NCBI RefSeq assembly: GCF_039595935.1
Contig: NZ_JBCNKR010000006.1
Location: 1,956,001-2,020,000, forward strand
Length of the DNA: 64,000 nucleotides
Source of the DNA: Flavobacterium sp.
Lineage (GTDB): Bacteria; Bacteroidota; Bacteroidia; Flavobacteriales; Flavobacteriaceae
Direction: 5' to 3'
A program made the translations under genes and the position numbers. Under the pieces are notes generated by a model. That model was not told the DNA's origin. It searched no databases and saw only the letters and a program-made list of their open reading frames with translations. Position 1 is the first letter of the stretch. Each line of letters begins with the position of its first letter. Shown here piece by piece: positions 33,817 through 42,715 of this stretch.

Positions 33817-36726
33817 ATGTTGACCCAATCTCATTTAGAGCAATTAGCCAGCGAACTCGAAGGCACACTTTTATACGATGATCTTCATAAAACACTTTAT
33901 TCGACAGACGCATCGGTGTATCGGATTCGGCCAAATGCGGTGGCTTTGCCTAAATCTGTGTCAGATATCAGCAGGTTAATTCGCTTTGCAGCAGAACATA
34001 ATATATCTGTTACGCCAAGAACGGCCGGAACTTCACTTGCCGGGCAAGCCGTTGGCGACGGACTTGTGATTGATGTTTCGAAGCATTTCACGAAAATATT
34101 AGGTTACGATGCTGAGAAAAAAACGGTTACGGTGCAACCAGGCGTTATTCGCGATGAACTGAATTTGTTTTTGAAACCACACGGCGTTTTCTTTGCGCCA
34201 ATTACATCCACTTCAAACCGTGCGATGATTGGCGGAATGGTAGGAAATAATTCATCCGGAACAACTTCAATTCGTTATGGTGTTACGCGTGATAAAATTG
34301 CTGAGGTAAAAGCGATTTTGAGCGATGGAACAGAAGTAGCTTTTGGCGAATTGACTTCGGCAGAATTTATCGAGAAAACCAAAGGCGATTCTTTAGAAAA
34401 TAAAATTTATAAAAGCGTTTATGACGAACTTTCGGTAAAAGAAAATCAGGAAGAAATTATAAAGGAGTTTCCGAAACCGGAAATTCACAGACGAAATACA
34501 GGTTATGCCGTTGATATTTTGTTAAGATCAGAATTATTTGGCGGAACTGAACCAACCATAAATCTAGGAAAACTGCTTTGCGGAAGCGAAGGAACTCTCG
34601 CTTTTACAACCGAAGTAACTTTAAAAGTTGATGATTTACCGCCACCTTACAGTATTATGGTTGTGGCGCATTATCACACGATTCAGGAATCCTTAGAATC
34701 TGTTGTCGTGGCGATGAAACATCATTTGTATACTTGCGAAATGATCGACGACACGATTTTAGATTGTACTAAAACCAATCGTGAACACATTAAAAACCGT
34801 TTCTTTTTGGTTGGAGAGCCAAAAGCGATTATGCTTTTTGAAGTGGCTTCGCACAATCTGGAAGATGCTGAAAAACAAGCCGACGCTTTAATTGCCGATT
34901 TAGAGAAACATAATTTTGGATACGCGAGCGTTAAATTATTTGGAGCTGATATTGACAAAGCCAACGAACTTAGAAAAGCCGGTCTCGGACTTTTAGGAAG
35001 TATTGTAGGCGATGACAAAGCAGCCGATTCTATTGAAGATACAGCCGTAGAATTAAACGATTTGCCAGCGTATATTGCAGAATTTTCGGCGATGATGTTA
35101 CGCCACGGACAGGAAGCGATTTATTACGCGCATGCCGGTGCGGGAGAATTGCACTTGCGCCCTGTTTTGAATTTGAAGAAAACATCTGATTTAAAATTAT
35201 TCAGAACCATTGCGACAGAAGTGGCGCATTTGGTGAAAAAATACAGAGGTTCGTTAAGCGGTGAACATGGTGACGGAATTGTGCGTGGCGAGTTTATCCC
35301 GTTTATGATTGGCGAAAAAAATTACGAATTGCTGAAAAGATTAAAATTGGCATTTGACCCAAATTCAGTTTTAAATATCGGGAAAATTGTCAATGCTTTG
35401 AAAATGGACGAAAATCATCGTGTAGTTTCGGGCCGAGTGGAACCGGATATTAAAACATTTCAGGATTTCTCAGACAGTTTAGGAATTTTGCGTGCAGCCG
35501 AAAAATGCAACGGTTCCGGCGATTGTAGAAAAATGCCATCGGCAGGAGGAGCGATGTGTCCGAGTTATCGTGCGACCAGAAATGAAAAAGAAACAACTCG
35601 TGCGAGAGCAAATGCTTTAAGAGAATATTTGACGTATTCTGAAAAAGAAAATAAATTTGATCAGAAAGAATTATACGAAGTTTTTGAGTTATGCGTAAGC
35701 TGTAAAGCCTGCGCGAGCGAATGTCCAAGTAATGTTGACGTTGCAACTCTTAAAGCTGAATTTTTATACCAATACCAAAAAGCAAACGGATTTTCGACCC
35801 GAAATAAAATTTTTGCTAATAATGCGAAATTGAATAAAATTGGAAGCAAATTCCCGTCGATTACGAATTTTATTTCGAATCAGTCTTTGGTTAAAAAAAC
35901 AATGGGAATTGCGCCGGAAAGGCAAGTTCCACTTTTGGCAAAAAAGACTTTTAGAAAATGGTATCAAAACAATAAACCTGCAGCAACTGATTTTCCAAAC
36001 GGAAGATTGTATTTGTTTGTGGATGAATTCACGAATTATTACGACGTAAATATCGGAATCGATGCTTTCGAATTATTAACAAAATTAGGCTATCAGGTTT
36101 TAGTTGTCGATCATGAAGAAAGCGGTAGAACGTATCTTTCTAAAGGATTTTTAGAAGAAGCAAAGAAAATCGCCAATCACAACGTAAACATTTTTAAAGA
36201 TTTGGTTTTAGCCAATGCGCCTTTAATCGGAATTGAACCTTCGGCGATTTTGACTTTTAGAGATGAATATCTTCGTTTAGCCGATGACAAAGAAGCTGCA
36301 GAAAATTTATCCCGAAATGCATTTACGATTGAAGAATTCTTCAAAAAAGAAATCATCGACGGAAAAATCACAGCCGATTCATTTTCAGAAGAAACGAAAG
36401 AAATTAAAATTCACGGACATTGTCATCAGAAATCTTTAAGTTCCGTTGAAGCGACTTTTGCCATGCTGAATCTGCCTAAAAATAATACGGTTACGATTTA
36501 CAATTCTGGCTGCTGCGGAATGGCGGGTTCTTTTGGTTATGAAAAAGAACATTATAAAGTGAGTATGCAAATGGGAGAGGACACGCTTTTCCCAAAAGTG
36601 CGTAACACTGCCGAAAACGTAAAAATCGCCGCCGCAGGAACGAGCTGCCGTCATCAAATTTATGATGGAACGAAGCGAGAAGCGCAGCATCCGGTTAGTA
36701 TTTTGAGAAGCTGTCTTAAATTTTAG
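33817..36726 (+). CDS. FAD-linked D-2-hydroxyacid dehydrogenase fused to Fe-S/CCG domains (YdiJ-like)
   Basis: 969 residues. Residues 1-270 are a PCMH-type FAD domain (VTPRTAGTSLAGQAVGDGLVID, then GTTSIRYGVTRDKI). About 270-530 is the FAD-oxidase C-terminal domain (SGEHGDGIVRGEF). Fe-S cysteines follow in CNGSGDCRKM...MCPSYRAT (about 560-590) and CVSCKACASECPSNV (about 628-642). The last 150 residues hold CCG-type motifs (HGHCHQKSL, NSGCCGMAGSFGYE). Family members oxidise D-lactate or D-2-hydroxyglutarate and pass electrons to the respiratory chain; the substrate here is not determined. Single gene. Confidence 0.9.
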   Translation: MLTQSHLEQLASELEGTLLYDDLHKTLYSTDASVYRIRPNAVALPKSVSDISRLIRFAAEHNISVTPRTAGTSLAGQAVGDGLVIDVSKHFTKILGYDAEKKTVTVQPGVIRDELNLFLKPHGVFFAPITSTSNRAMIGGMVGNNSSGTTSIRYGVTRDKIAEVKAILSDGTEVAFGELTSAEFIEKTKGDSLENKIYKSVYDELSVKENQEEIIKEFPKPEIHRRNTGYAVDILLRSELFGGTEPTINLGKLLCGSEGTLAFTTEVTLKVDDLPPPYSIMVVAHYHTIQESLESVVVAMKHHLYTCEMIDDTILDCTKTNREHIKNRFFLVGEPKAIMLFEVASHNLEDAEKQADALIADLEKHNFGYASVKLFGADIDKANELRKAGLGLLGSIVGDDKAADSIEDTAVELNDLPAYIAEFSAMMLRHGQEAIYYAHAGAGELHLRPVLNLKKTSDLKLFRTIATEVAHLVKKYRGSLSGEHGDGIVRGEFIPFMIGEKNYELLKRLKLAFDPNSVLNIGKIVNALKMDENHRVVSGRVEPDIKTFQDFSDSLGILRAAEKCNGSGDCRKMPSAGGAMCPSYRATRNEKETTRARANALREYLTYSEKENKFDQKELYEVFELCVSCKACASECPSNVDVATLKAEFLYQYQKANGFSTRNKIFANNAKLNKIGSKFPSITNFISNQSLVKKTMGIAPERQVPLLAKKTFRKWYQNNKPAATDFPNGRLYLFVDEFTNYYDVNIGIDAFELLTKLGYQVLVVDHEESGRTYLSKGFLEEAKKIANHNVNIFKDLVLANAPLIGIEPSAILTFRDEYLRLADDKEAAENLSRNAFTIEEFFKKEIIDGKITADSFSEETKEIKIHGHCHQKSLSSVEATFAMLNLPKNNTVTIYNSGCCGMAGSFGYEKEHYKVSMQMGEDTLFPKVRNTAENVKIAAAGTSCRHQIYDGTKREAQHPVSILRSCLKF

Positions 36727-36754
36727 ATTTTAGAATGTAGATTTTAGATTTTTG

Positions 36755-36846
36755 TTTCACGCAGATTTAAAATGATTTAAGCAGATATTCGCAGATTTTT
36801 ATTTTTAAATTAAATCTGCTAAAATCTGCCTAATCTGCGTGAAAAA
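36755..36846. repeat. TTTCACGCAGATT inverted repeat (repeat family B), copy 1
   Basis: TTTCACGCAGATTTAAAA at the left and AATCTGCGTGAAAA at the right pair, with further internal copies of GCAGAT and ATCTGC. It lies between convergent genes and could act as a terminator for either. Further copies of the family are at 38150-38255, 41049-41130 and 49549-49637. Confidence 0.75.
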
Positions 36847-36851
36847 TAAAA

Positions 36852-38012
36852 CTATAACAAACTTATTTTTTTTCCTGTTTCAGCAGCTTTATAGATTGCG
36901 TTGATGATTCTAACATCTTTAATTCCTTCTTCGCCCGTAATATGATTTGGAAGTTTTTTGTTGGCTAAAATAACTTTAGAAATCTCATCCATTTGGGTCT
37001 GCTGTTGGTTGATAACCGGAAAATTAAACGGTTTTCCATCCGATCTTTTACCAATAAAAGGCCCATAACTTACAGCAGGACTCATTTCGAAGAAACCTTC
37101 ATCAGCAGCAGCGTAAAATCGATCGATGCCAAAGCCACAAGAACTACTGCAATTCGCAACTGCACCGCTCGGAAATTCCATTTGCCAAGTGATATTTTCT
37201 TCAACCTGAGAAAACATATTTTTGTTATTAACATGTCCAAATTGTGCGGTAACAGCAATTGGTTCTTCGCCTAAAACATAACGCGAAACCTGAATGCAAT
37301 AAATGCCTAAATTAATCAAACAACCGCCGCCGGCCCATTTTTTAGTCAGTCTCCATTCCTTGCGGGCGTTTAGATCAACAGGTTTATTAATATCACGAAC
37401 ATCGTAAGTACTATAACCCAGACCAGTTTCAATATAACGAACTTGTCCCATAACTTTTTCTTGTCCGAGACGTTTTATTTCTAGATGATTAGGTTCGTAA
37501 TGCAAGCGATAACCCATTGCCAATTGTACATTATTGTCATTGCAGACTTTTATCATTTCCTCACAATCTTCGGGAGTAATTGCCATTGGTTTTTCGACAA
37601 TAACATGTTTTCCTGCTTTTGCTGCACGAACTGTAAATTCTTTGTGTAATGCATTTGGTGTGACAACATAGACTAAATCAATGTCTTTGTTTTTTACAAT
37701 CTCATCGAAATTTTCGTAGTTGTAAATATTTTTCTCAGGAATATTATATTTCTTTTTCCATGTTCCAGCCTTTGATGGTGTTCCGGTAACGATTCCTGCA
37801 AGCTGGCAGTATTCAGAAACCTGAAGCCCTTCAGCAAGCAGTGAAGCATAGTTTCCTAAACCGCATAAAGCAATATTTAATTTTTTTCCGGTGTAAGGAA
37901 CATGAGTTTTTTCTGTTTCGGTCATAAAAGAAGGAAGTGAAGTCATCACAACCGAAGCTCCAACGCCAAGCCCAAATTTGTTTACAAAAGAACGTCTTGA
38001 AATTTTTTCCAT
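36852..38012 (-). CDS. Gfo/Idh/MocA family oxidoreductase with Tat signal
   Basis: 386 residues. The N-terminus EKISRRSFVNKFGLGVGASVVMTSLPSF is a twin-arginine signal. The Rossmann fold follows (LNIALCGLGNYASLLAEGL), then VYVVTPNALHKEFTVRAAKAGKHVIVEKPMA, with the EKP motif and the C-terminal substrate domain (GGCLINLGIYCIQ). NAD(P)-dependent sugar or inositol-type oxidoreduction is the family activity; Tat export suggests a folded, cofactor-loaded enzyme in the periplasm. The substrate is unknown. Confidence 0.9.
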   Translation of the reverse strand: MEKISRRSFVNKFGLGVGASVVMTSLPSFMTETEKTHVPYTGKKLNIALCGLGNYASLLAEGLQVSEYCQLAGIVTGTPSKAGTWKKKYNIPEKNIYNYENFDEIVKNKDIDLVYVVTPNALHKEFTVRAAKAGKHVIVEKPMAITPEDCEEMIKVCNDNNVQLAMGYRLHYEPNHLEIKRLGQEKVMGQVRYIETGLGYSTYDVRDINKPVDLNARKEWRLTKKWAGGGCLINLGIYCIQVSRYVLGEEPIAVTAQFGHVNNKNMFSQVEENITWQMEFPSGAVANCSSSCGFGIDRFYAAADEGFFEMSPAVSYGPFIGKRSDGKPFNFPVINQQQTQMDEISKVILANKKLPNHITGEEGIKDVRIINAIYKAAETGKKISLL

Positions 38013-38095
38013 AAATATGATTCTTTAAATTAAATACTACTTGTATTAGTAAGCTCATTTTGAGAAATGTTACATTTGTAATTATTTAACCGCAA

Positions 38096-38303
38096 TCCCG
38101 ATAGCTATCGGGAGCAAAGAATTACGCAGGGTTCGCAAAGTTTTTTTGTTTCTCGCAGATTTAGCAGATAACGCGGATTTTTATTCTGCTAAAAGATTTA
38201 CGCAGATTTTAATAATTAAAATAAAAAATAAATCTGCTCAATCTGCGAGAGAAAATTTATAGAAAGATTTGAAAAAATAATTCGTGAATTCGTGGCAGAA
38301 AAA
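38096..38303. repeat. Cluster of three repeat types upstream of the permease
   Basis: A perfect 18-bp palindrome TCCCGATAGCTATCGGGA is at 38096-38113. A family B inverted repeat (TCTCGCAGATTTAGCAGA ... AATCTGCGAGAGAA) spans 38150-38255. A family C arm (AATTCGTGAATTCGTGGCAG) lies at 38275-38300. These fill most of the 406-bp gap between the oxidoreductase start and the permease. No gene is seen in it. Confidence 0.75.
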
Positions 38304-38330
38304 AACATCTGTAAAAACAAAATCGTTTTA

Positions 38331-38338
38331 TATATTTG
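38331..38338 (+). promoter_or_regulatory. -7 box TATATTTG of the permease gene
   Basis: An exact TAnnTTTG 80 bp before the ATG at 38419. Between them TTTGCATTATTTGCAAA forms a small palindrome that could be an operator. Confidence 0.45.
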
Positions 38339-38418
38339 AAATAAAGATAATTTTTGCATTATTTGCAAAATAAAACAAAAACGACTGAATTAAATTAATT
38401 TATAACAGCAAAACATAT

Positions 38419-40350
38419 ATGGCATTTTCAAGTTTATTCCGAAAGAAAACAGTACAGGATATTCTAAAGCAGGTTGCTCAGAACGAATCAGATGGTCATA
38501 ATGCACTAGGAAAACATTTGACCACCAAAGACTTAACTGCTTTTGGAATTGCGGCTATTGTTGGAGCGGGAATTTTTAGTACGATTGGAAAAGCCAGCGC
38601 AGACGGTGGACCAGCCGTTATCTTCTTATTCTTATTTACCGCTTTGTCTTGTAGTTTTGCTGCTTTTGCTTACGCTGAATTTGCTTCGATGGTTCCGGTT
38701 TCAGGAAGTGCTTATACTTATTCGTATGTTGCTTTTGGGGAATTAATTGCCTGGATTATTGGCTGGGCTTTGATTATGGAATATGCCGTTGGAAATATAA
38801 CGGTCGCCATATCGTGGAGTGATTATTTTACAGGACTGCTCCAGAGCGGCGGAATTCATCTTCCGCAATGGATTCAGATGGATTATTTAACTGCTTCAAA
38901 CGGTTTTAACGATGCTGAAGCCTTAATGCGAGGTGGAAAATCATTTGAAAATTTAAGTGTTGCTTTGCAGCAGGCACATACAGCGTGGACAACTGCACCA
39001 ACAATTGGATCTTTCCATTTTGTGACTGATATACCGGCATTGTTCATCATTATTTTGATTACAGCTTTGGTTTACAGAGGAATGAAAGAATCTCGTAACG
39101 CAAGCAACTTAATGGTTGTCGTAAAACTTTGCGTAGTACTTTTAGTAATTGCAGTTGGAGTATTTTATGTAGATACTGCAAACTGGAGTCCGTTTGCGCC
39201 AAATGGAGTTAGCGGGGTTTTAAAAGGAGTTTCTGCCGTTTTCTTTGCTTATATTGGTTTTGATGCGATTTCTACAACAGCAGAAGAATGTAAAAATCCG
39301 CAGAGAGATTTACCACGCGGAATGATGTGGGCAATTATTATTTGTACACTTTTATATATTGCTATTGCTTTGGTTTTAACCGGAATGGTAAAATATCACG
39401 AATTAAATGTTGGAGATCCTTTGGCATTTGTTTTTGATAAATTAGACTTAAAATGGATGTCTGGAATTATTGCTGTAAGTGCAGTAGTTGCTATGGCGAG
39501 TGTTTTATTGGTTTTCCAAATGGGACAGCCTCGTATCTGGATGAGTATGAGCCGTGATGGTTTATTGCCAAAGAAATTCTCAACCGTTCATCCAAAATTC
39601 AAAACACCTTCTTTCGCTACAATTGTAACAGGATTTGTTGTAGCAATTCCAGCATTATTCTTAAACCTGACAATGGTAACGGATTTATGCAGTATCGGAA
39701 CGTTATTTGCTTTTGTATTGGTTTGTGCTGGAGTTTTAGTTTTACAAAATAAACCTGAAATTCCAAGAGGAAAATTCAAAACGCCTTATATCAATTCAAA
39801 ATTTATTCTGCCGGTTTTAATGATCGCCGGATTGTATTATGCTTTTGCATTCAACAATAAAGCGACAATGGCATTTATTAATAATGAACCACAGATTTAC
39901 GATGCAACTTCAATCGTAACTTCTTTAGATAAATCAGAATCGGAAAAAGTTTTTAAATATTTAGAAAGTATTGAAGTAAATAATAAAACAGCTGAAACTT
40001 CAGATTTAGAGCATTTATTAGGACAATATCAGGATGACGACGCAAAATATGCTGAGGTTGTAAAAGGCCTGCCAATTGCTGATTCTGCAAAATATGAATC
40101 AGGTTTTAGTTTATTCAAACACAAAATTCCAATGTGGATATTCTTATTCGTTTTGGTTGGATTAGCGGTTTGGGCTTTCAGAAAAAATCTTTCTTTGATT
40201 CCGCTTTTAGGATTAATCTGCTGTTTGTATATGATGGCCGAATTAAGCGTTTGGAACTGGATTTACTTTACAATATGGTTAATAATAGGGTTATTGATTT
40301 ACTTTACTTATAGTAGAAAAAATAGTAAACTGAATGTAGTTAAGTTATAA
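38419..40350 (+). CDS. APC family amino-acid permease (cationic amino acid transporter-like)
   Basis: 643 residues with at least 12 membrane helices. The start KHLTTKDLTAFGIAAIVGAGIFSTIGKAS is the conserved APC TM1 substrate-binding glycine loop, and GFDAISTTAEECKNPQRDLPRGM is the CAT-type signature. Between helices about 11 and 12 a hydrophilic insertion of about 75 residues (about 490-565: NNEPQIYDATSIVTSLDKSE...) is unusual against the 450-500 aa typical of the family, and a second long loop of about 65 residues lies after TM4. Substrate specificity cannot be predicted beyond amino acid. Confidence 0.9.
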   Translation: MAFSSLFRKKTVQDILKQVAQNESDGHNALGKHLTTKDLTAFGIAAIVGAGIFSTIGKASADGGPAVIFLFLFTALSCSFAAFAYAEFASMVPVSGSAYTYSYVAFGELIAWIIGWALIMEYAVGNITVAISWSDYFTGLLQSGGIHLPQWIQMDYLTASNGFNDAEALMRGGKSFENLSVALQQAHTAWTTAPTIGSFHFVTDIPALFIIILITALVYRGMKESRNASNLMVVVKLCVVLLVIAVGVFYVDTANWSPFAPNGVSGVLKGVSAVFFAYIGFDAISTTAEECKNPQRDLPRGMMWAIIICTLLYIAIALVLTGMVKYHELNVGDPLAFVFDKLDLKWMSGIIAVSAVVAMASVLLVFQMGQPRIWMSMSRDGLLPKKFSTVHPKFKTPSFATIVTGFVVAIPALFLNLTMVTDLCSIGTLFAFVLVCAGVLVLQNKPEIPRGKFKTPYINSKFILPVLMIAGLYYAFAFNNKATMAFINNEPQIYDATSIVTSLDKSESEKVFKYLESIEVNNKTAETSDLEHLLGQYQDDDAKYAEVVKGLPIADSAKYESGFSLFKHKIPMWIFLFVLVGLAVWAFRKNLSLIPLLGLICCLYMMAELSVWNWIYFTIWLIIGLLIYFTYSRKNSKLNVVKL

Positions 40351-40392
40351 GTTAAGAGTTAGTAGTAACGCAAATAAACATTTCTCTAAAAT

Positions 40393-40851
40393 ATGAAAAT
40401 GAAAATTATCTTTTATTTTATCCTTTTTTTTACAAATTTCCTTCATGCTCAGATAATGGCTGATGTAGAGGATGATTCTTCTGATGGAAGGACTTTAACA
40501 CAAGTTGAATTTAAAAGGGCGATAATTCTTTATGATAAATACGTTGCTAGTGAGGATTTTATTGAAATGAAAAATAAAATTGAAAAACTCTCTTCAATAG
40601 CAAACGAAAATAATAAATTACGTGAGTTTGTATTTTATGAAGAAAATATAAATAACCAGAAAATAGAAAATTGGGTGAATAAAAATATTCCAAAAGAAAA
40701 TAACGGAGAAGCAACTAAACTTCTTTCTAGAATTGTTGTACTGAATAATAAAATCAATATTGACAATGCTGAAATAATAAATATATTAAAATATAAAGCA
40801 AGTTTTAACCAATGCCAAGAAATAATGAATCCTGAATTGAGAGATAGATAA
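40393..40851 (+). CDS. Small secreted protein of unknown function
   Basis: 152 residues with a clear signal peptide (MKMKIIFYFILFFTNFLHAQ). The mature part is charged and helical with no cysteine pair or known motif until a single Cys near the C-terminus. It is AT-rich, stands alone 42 bp after the permease, and is followed 9 bp after its stop by an attC-like palindrome, the layout of an integron gene cassette. The function is unknown. Confidence 0.75.
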   Translation: MKMKIIFYFILFFTNFLHAQIMADVEDDSSDGRTLTQVEFKRAIILYDKYVASEDFIEMKNKIEKLSSIANENNKLREFVFYEENINNQKIENWVNKNIPKENNGEATKLLSRIVVLNNKINIDNAEIINILKYKASFNQCQEIMNPELRDR

Positions 40852-40860
40852 ATGCGCTAC

Positions 40861-40973
40861 CACTAACCGCCGTTAAACGAGATATGGGTTTTCGGCTGAA
40901 TTTAAAGATAGTTTTGTGCTTGGACAATTGGCATATCTTTAATTCCAAACTTCGTTTAGCGTCCTAACGTTAA
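40861..40973 (+). repeat. Large imperfect palindrome resembling an integron attC site
   Basis: CACTAACCGCCGTTAAACGA at the left pairs imperfectly with TCGTTTAGCGTCCTAACGTT at the right, and an inner pair AATTTAAAGATA / TATCTTTAATT continues the stem, with bulges and a central loop of about 25 nt. The outer ends CTAAC and GTTA and the internal GTTAAAC recall attC core sites. Consensus ends are not perfect, and no integrase of integron type is in the window. Confidence 0.45.
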
Positions 40974-40987
40974 TAAAAATATAAGTT

Positions 40988-41027
40988 AAAAAAGCCGTTC
41001 TGTGATTGATTTCAGAACGGCTTTTTT
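40988..41027. terminator. Bidirectional terminator
   Basis: Stem AAAAAAGCCGTTCTG / CAGAACGGCTTTTTT with an 8-10 nt loop. It would end transcripts from the small secreted protein gene (plus strand) and from the PLP lyase gene (minus strand). Confidence 0.85.
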
Positions 41028-41048
41028 ATATAAAATCCGCATAAATTT

Positions 41049-41130
41049 TCTCGCGCAGATTGTGCAGATCTTACAGATTTTTTATAGGTTTCTATGACAT
41101 CAGCATAATCAGCCAAATCTGCGAGAGAGA
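41049..41130. repeat. Repeat family B, copy 3
   Basis: TCTCGCGCAGATTGTGCAGAT at the left pairs with CCAAATCTGCGAGAGA at the right. It abuts the stop codon of the PLP lyase gene, whose last codons also read a related TTGCGAATCTCTG unit repeated twice. Confidence 0.7.
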
Positions 41131-41134
41131 TATC

Positions 41135-42379
41135 TTAGCGAATCTCTGCGAAATTTTCTTTGCGAATCTCTGTGGAATTCAAAACTCCAACTTCGATCAT
41201 ACATTGTTTCATCATTTCATAAGTACGATCAATATCGTTATCCAAACCAATAGAAAAACGAATCAAACCATCTGTTAATCCCATTTCTTTTTGTTCTTCT
41301 AACGGGATTTCACTAGAAGTTGAAGTTCCCGGCGCGCTGAATAACGTTTTGTAAAAACCTAAACTTACTGCCAAATAACCAAGATTTCTTTCCTGCATTA
41401 ATTCCATCAATTCATTGGCTTTTTCCAAAGTTCCAACATCAATTGTCAGCATTCCGCCAAAACCATATTCCGGATTAATCATTGTTTTGTACAATTCATG
41501 ACTAGGATGGCTTTTTAAACCCGGATAAACCGTTTTTAAACCATCTTTTTCAAACATGTCGGCCAAATAATGCGCATTATGACTGTGTTGTTTAATGCGG
41601 ATGTGAAGCGTTCGAAGGTTTTTCATTACAGAAGCAGAACGCAAACTATCCATTGTTGGTCCTAAAAGCATACTTGCACCAGAATTTACATTTTTCAGCG
41701 AATTGATAAATTCTTTCGAAGCACAAGTTACACCGCCGACAGTATCGCTGCTTCCGTTAATATATTTCGTTAAACTATGAATCACGATATCTGCACCTAA
41801 TTTTGCAGGAGAAACTGATAAAGGCGAAAATGTATTATCAACAACCAATTTTAAATTGTGTTTTTTAGCAATTTTTGCCAAGCCAGCAATATCGGCAACT
41901 TCCAATAACGGATTACTAACTGTTTCGCAATACAAAACTTTAGTTTTCGCTGTAATTGCTGCTTCAACAATATCCAGTTTTGTTATGTCAACAAAGCTTG
42001 TTTCAATTCCGAATCTTGGTGTGAAATTTTTTAGGAAAGCGTAAGTTCCGCCATAAATCGTTCGGCTTGAAACGATGTGATCTCCGGCTCCGCACAATTG
42101 TAATAGAGTAGGTGTAATGGCTCCCATTCCCGAAGCTGAAACGTTTGCGGTTTCCGTTCCTTCTATTGCCGCCAAAGCCTGATCTAAATAAAGGTTACTT
42201 GGCGAAGAATGACGTGAATATAAATAGCAGCCTTCCATATTGCCTTCAAAAGTGTCAAACATGGTTTTAGCCGAAAGAAAAGTATAAGTTGAAGAATCAG
42301 AAATTGAAGGGTTTACTCCTCCAAACTCGCCAAAGTATTGCAAATCCTGAATTTTGTCTGCTGGGTTAAAGTTTTTCAT
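41135..42379 (-). CDS. Cys/Met metabolism PLP enzyme (methionine gamma-lyase-like)
   Basis: 414 residues of the trans-sulfuration family. YSRHSSPSNLYLDQALAAIEGTE binds the PLP phosphate, DNTFSPLSVSPAKLGADIVIHSLTKYINGSSDTVGG holds the PLP lysine (SLTKY), and FSIGLDNDID is the C-terminal signature. Divergent transcription from an Lrp/AsnC regulator suggests amino-acid-responsive control, as for methionine gamma-lyases; a cystathionine gamma-synthase or lyase activity cannot be excluded. The final ten residues (RKENFAEIR) come from a repeated DNA unit, so the C-terminus may have been extended by a repeat insertion. Confidence 0.88.
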   Translation of the reverse strand: MKNFNPADKIQDLQYFGEFGGVNPSISDSSTYTFLSAKTMFDTFEGNMEGCYLYSRHSSPSNLYLDQALAAIEGTETANVSASGMGAITPTLLQLCGAGDHIVSSRTIYGGTYAFLKNFTPRFGIETSFVDITKLDIVEAAITAKTKVLYCETVSNPLLEVADIAGLAKIAKKHNLKLVVDNTFSPLSVSPAKLGADIVIHSLTKYINGSSDTVGGVTCASKEFINSLKNVNSGASMLLGPTMDSLRSASVMKNLRTLHIRIKQHSHNAHYLADMFEKDGLKTVYPGLKSHPSHELYKTMINPEYGFGGMLTIDVGTLEKANELMELMQERNLGYLAVSLGFYKTLFSAPGTSTSSEIPLEEQKEMGLTDGLIRFSIGLDNDIDRTYEMMKQCMIEVGVLNSTEIRKENFAEIR

Positions 42380-42445
42380 ATAGATAGTTTTGTTTATTTT
42401 GTTTCAAGTTTCAGGTTTCAAGTTGATTGAAACTAGTGTTAATTA

Positions 42446-42541
42446 TTAGGAGCTAATCCTGCTATCCGTTGCAATCTTTTGTGCCGAACCCCGGCACAAA
42501 AGGATTTCCACTTCTATCAGGGCTAGGGTACTCATTTTCAA
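42446..42541 (-). repeat. Dispersed repeat A, copy 2
   Basis: The reverse complement of the repeat at 32577-32672, with hairpin CTTTTGTGCCGG/GGTTCGGCACAAAAG and compensatory changes (GCGCC...GGCGT versus GTGCC...GGCAC) that preserve the stem. This covariation suggests the structure is kept. It lies in the 336-bp divergent region between the PLP lyase and lrp genes. Confidence 0.85.
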
Positions 42542-42647
42542 AAGAAATTTTATTCAAAGTAAGATTGAATTAGAAAAATAATCAACAAGTGATTTAGTAT
42601 TTAGATTTTAAATCTATAAAAATGAATTTATATTGATTTTTAATCTA

Positions 42648-42655
42648 AATTTGAT
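42648..42655 (+). promoter_or_regulatory. -7 box TAAATTTG of the lrp gene
   Basis: An exact TAnnTTTG 60 bp before the lrp ATG at 42716. The AT-rich stretch 42598-42690 carries repeated AAATCT/AGATTT elements (e.g. TTTAGATTTTAAATCTA at 42602-42618, a near-perfect palindrome) that are plausible Lrp-type operators controlling both divergent genes. Confidence 0.5.
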
Positions 42656-42715
42656 TTATGAAATCTGATTCAGTAGATTTTCTTTCATTTCAACAACAAA
42701 CCAAAATCCATAAGC

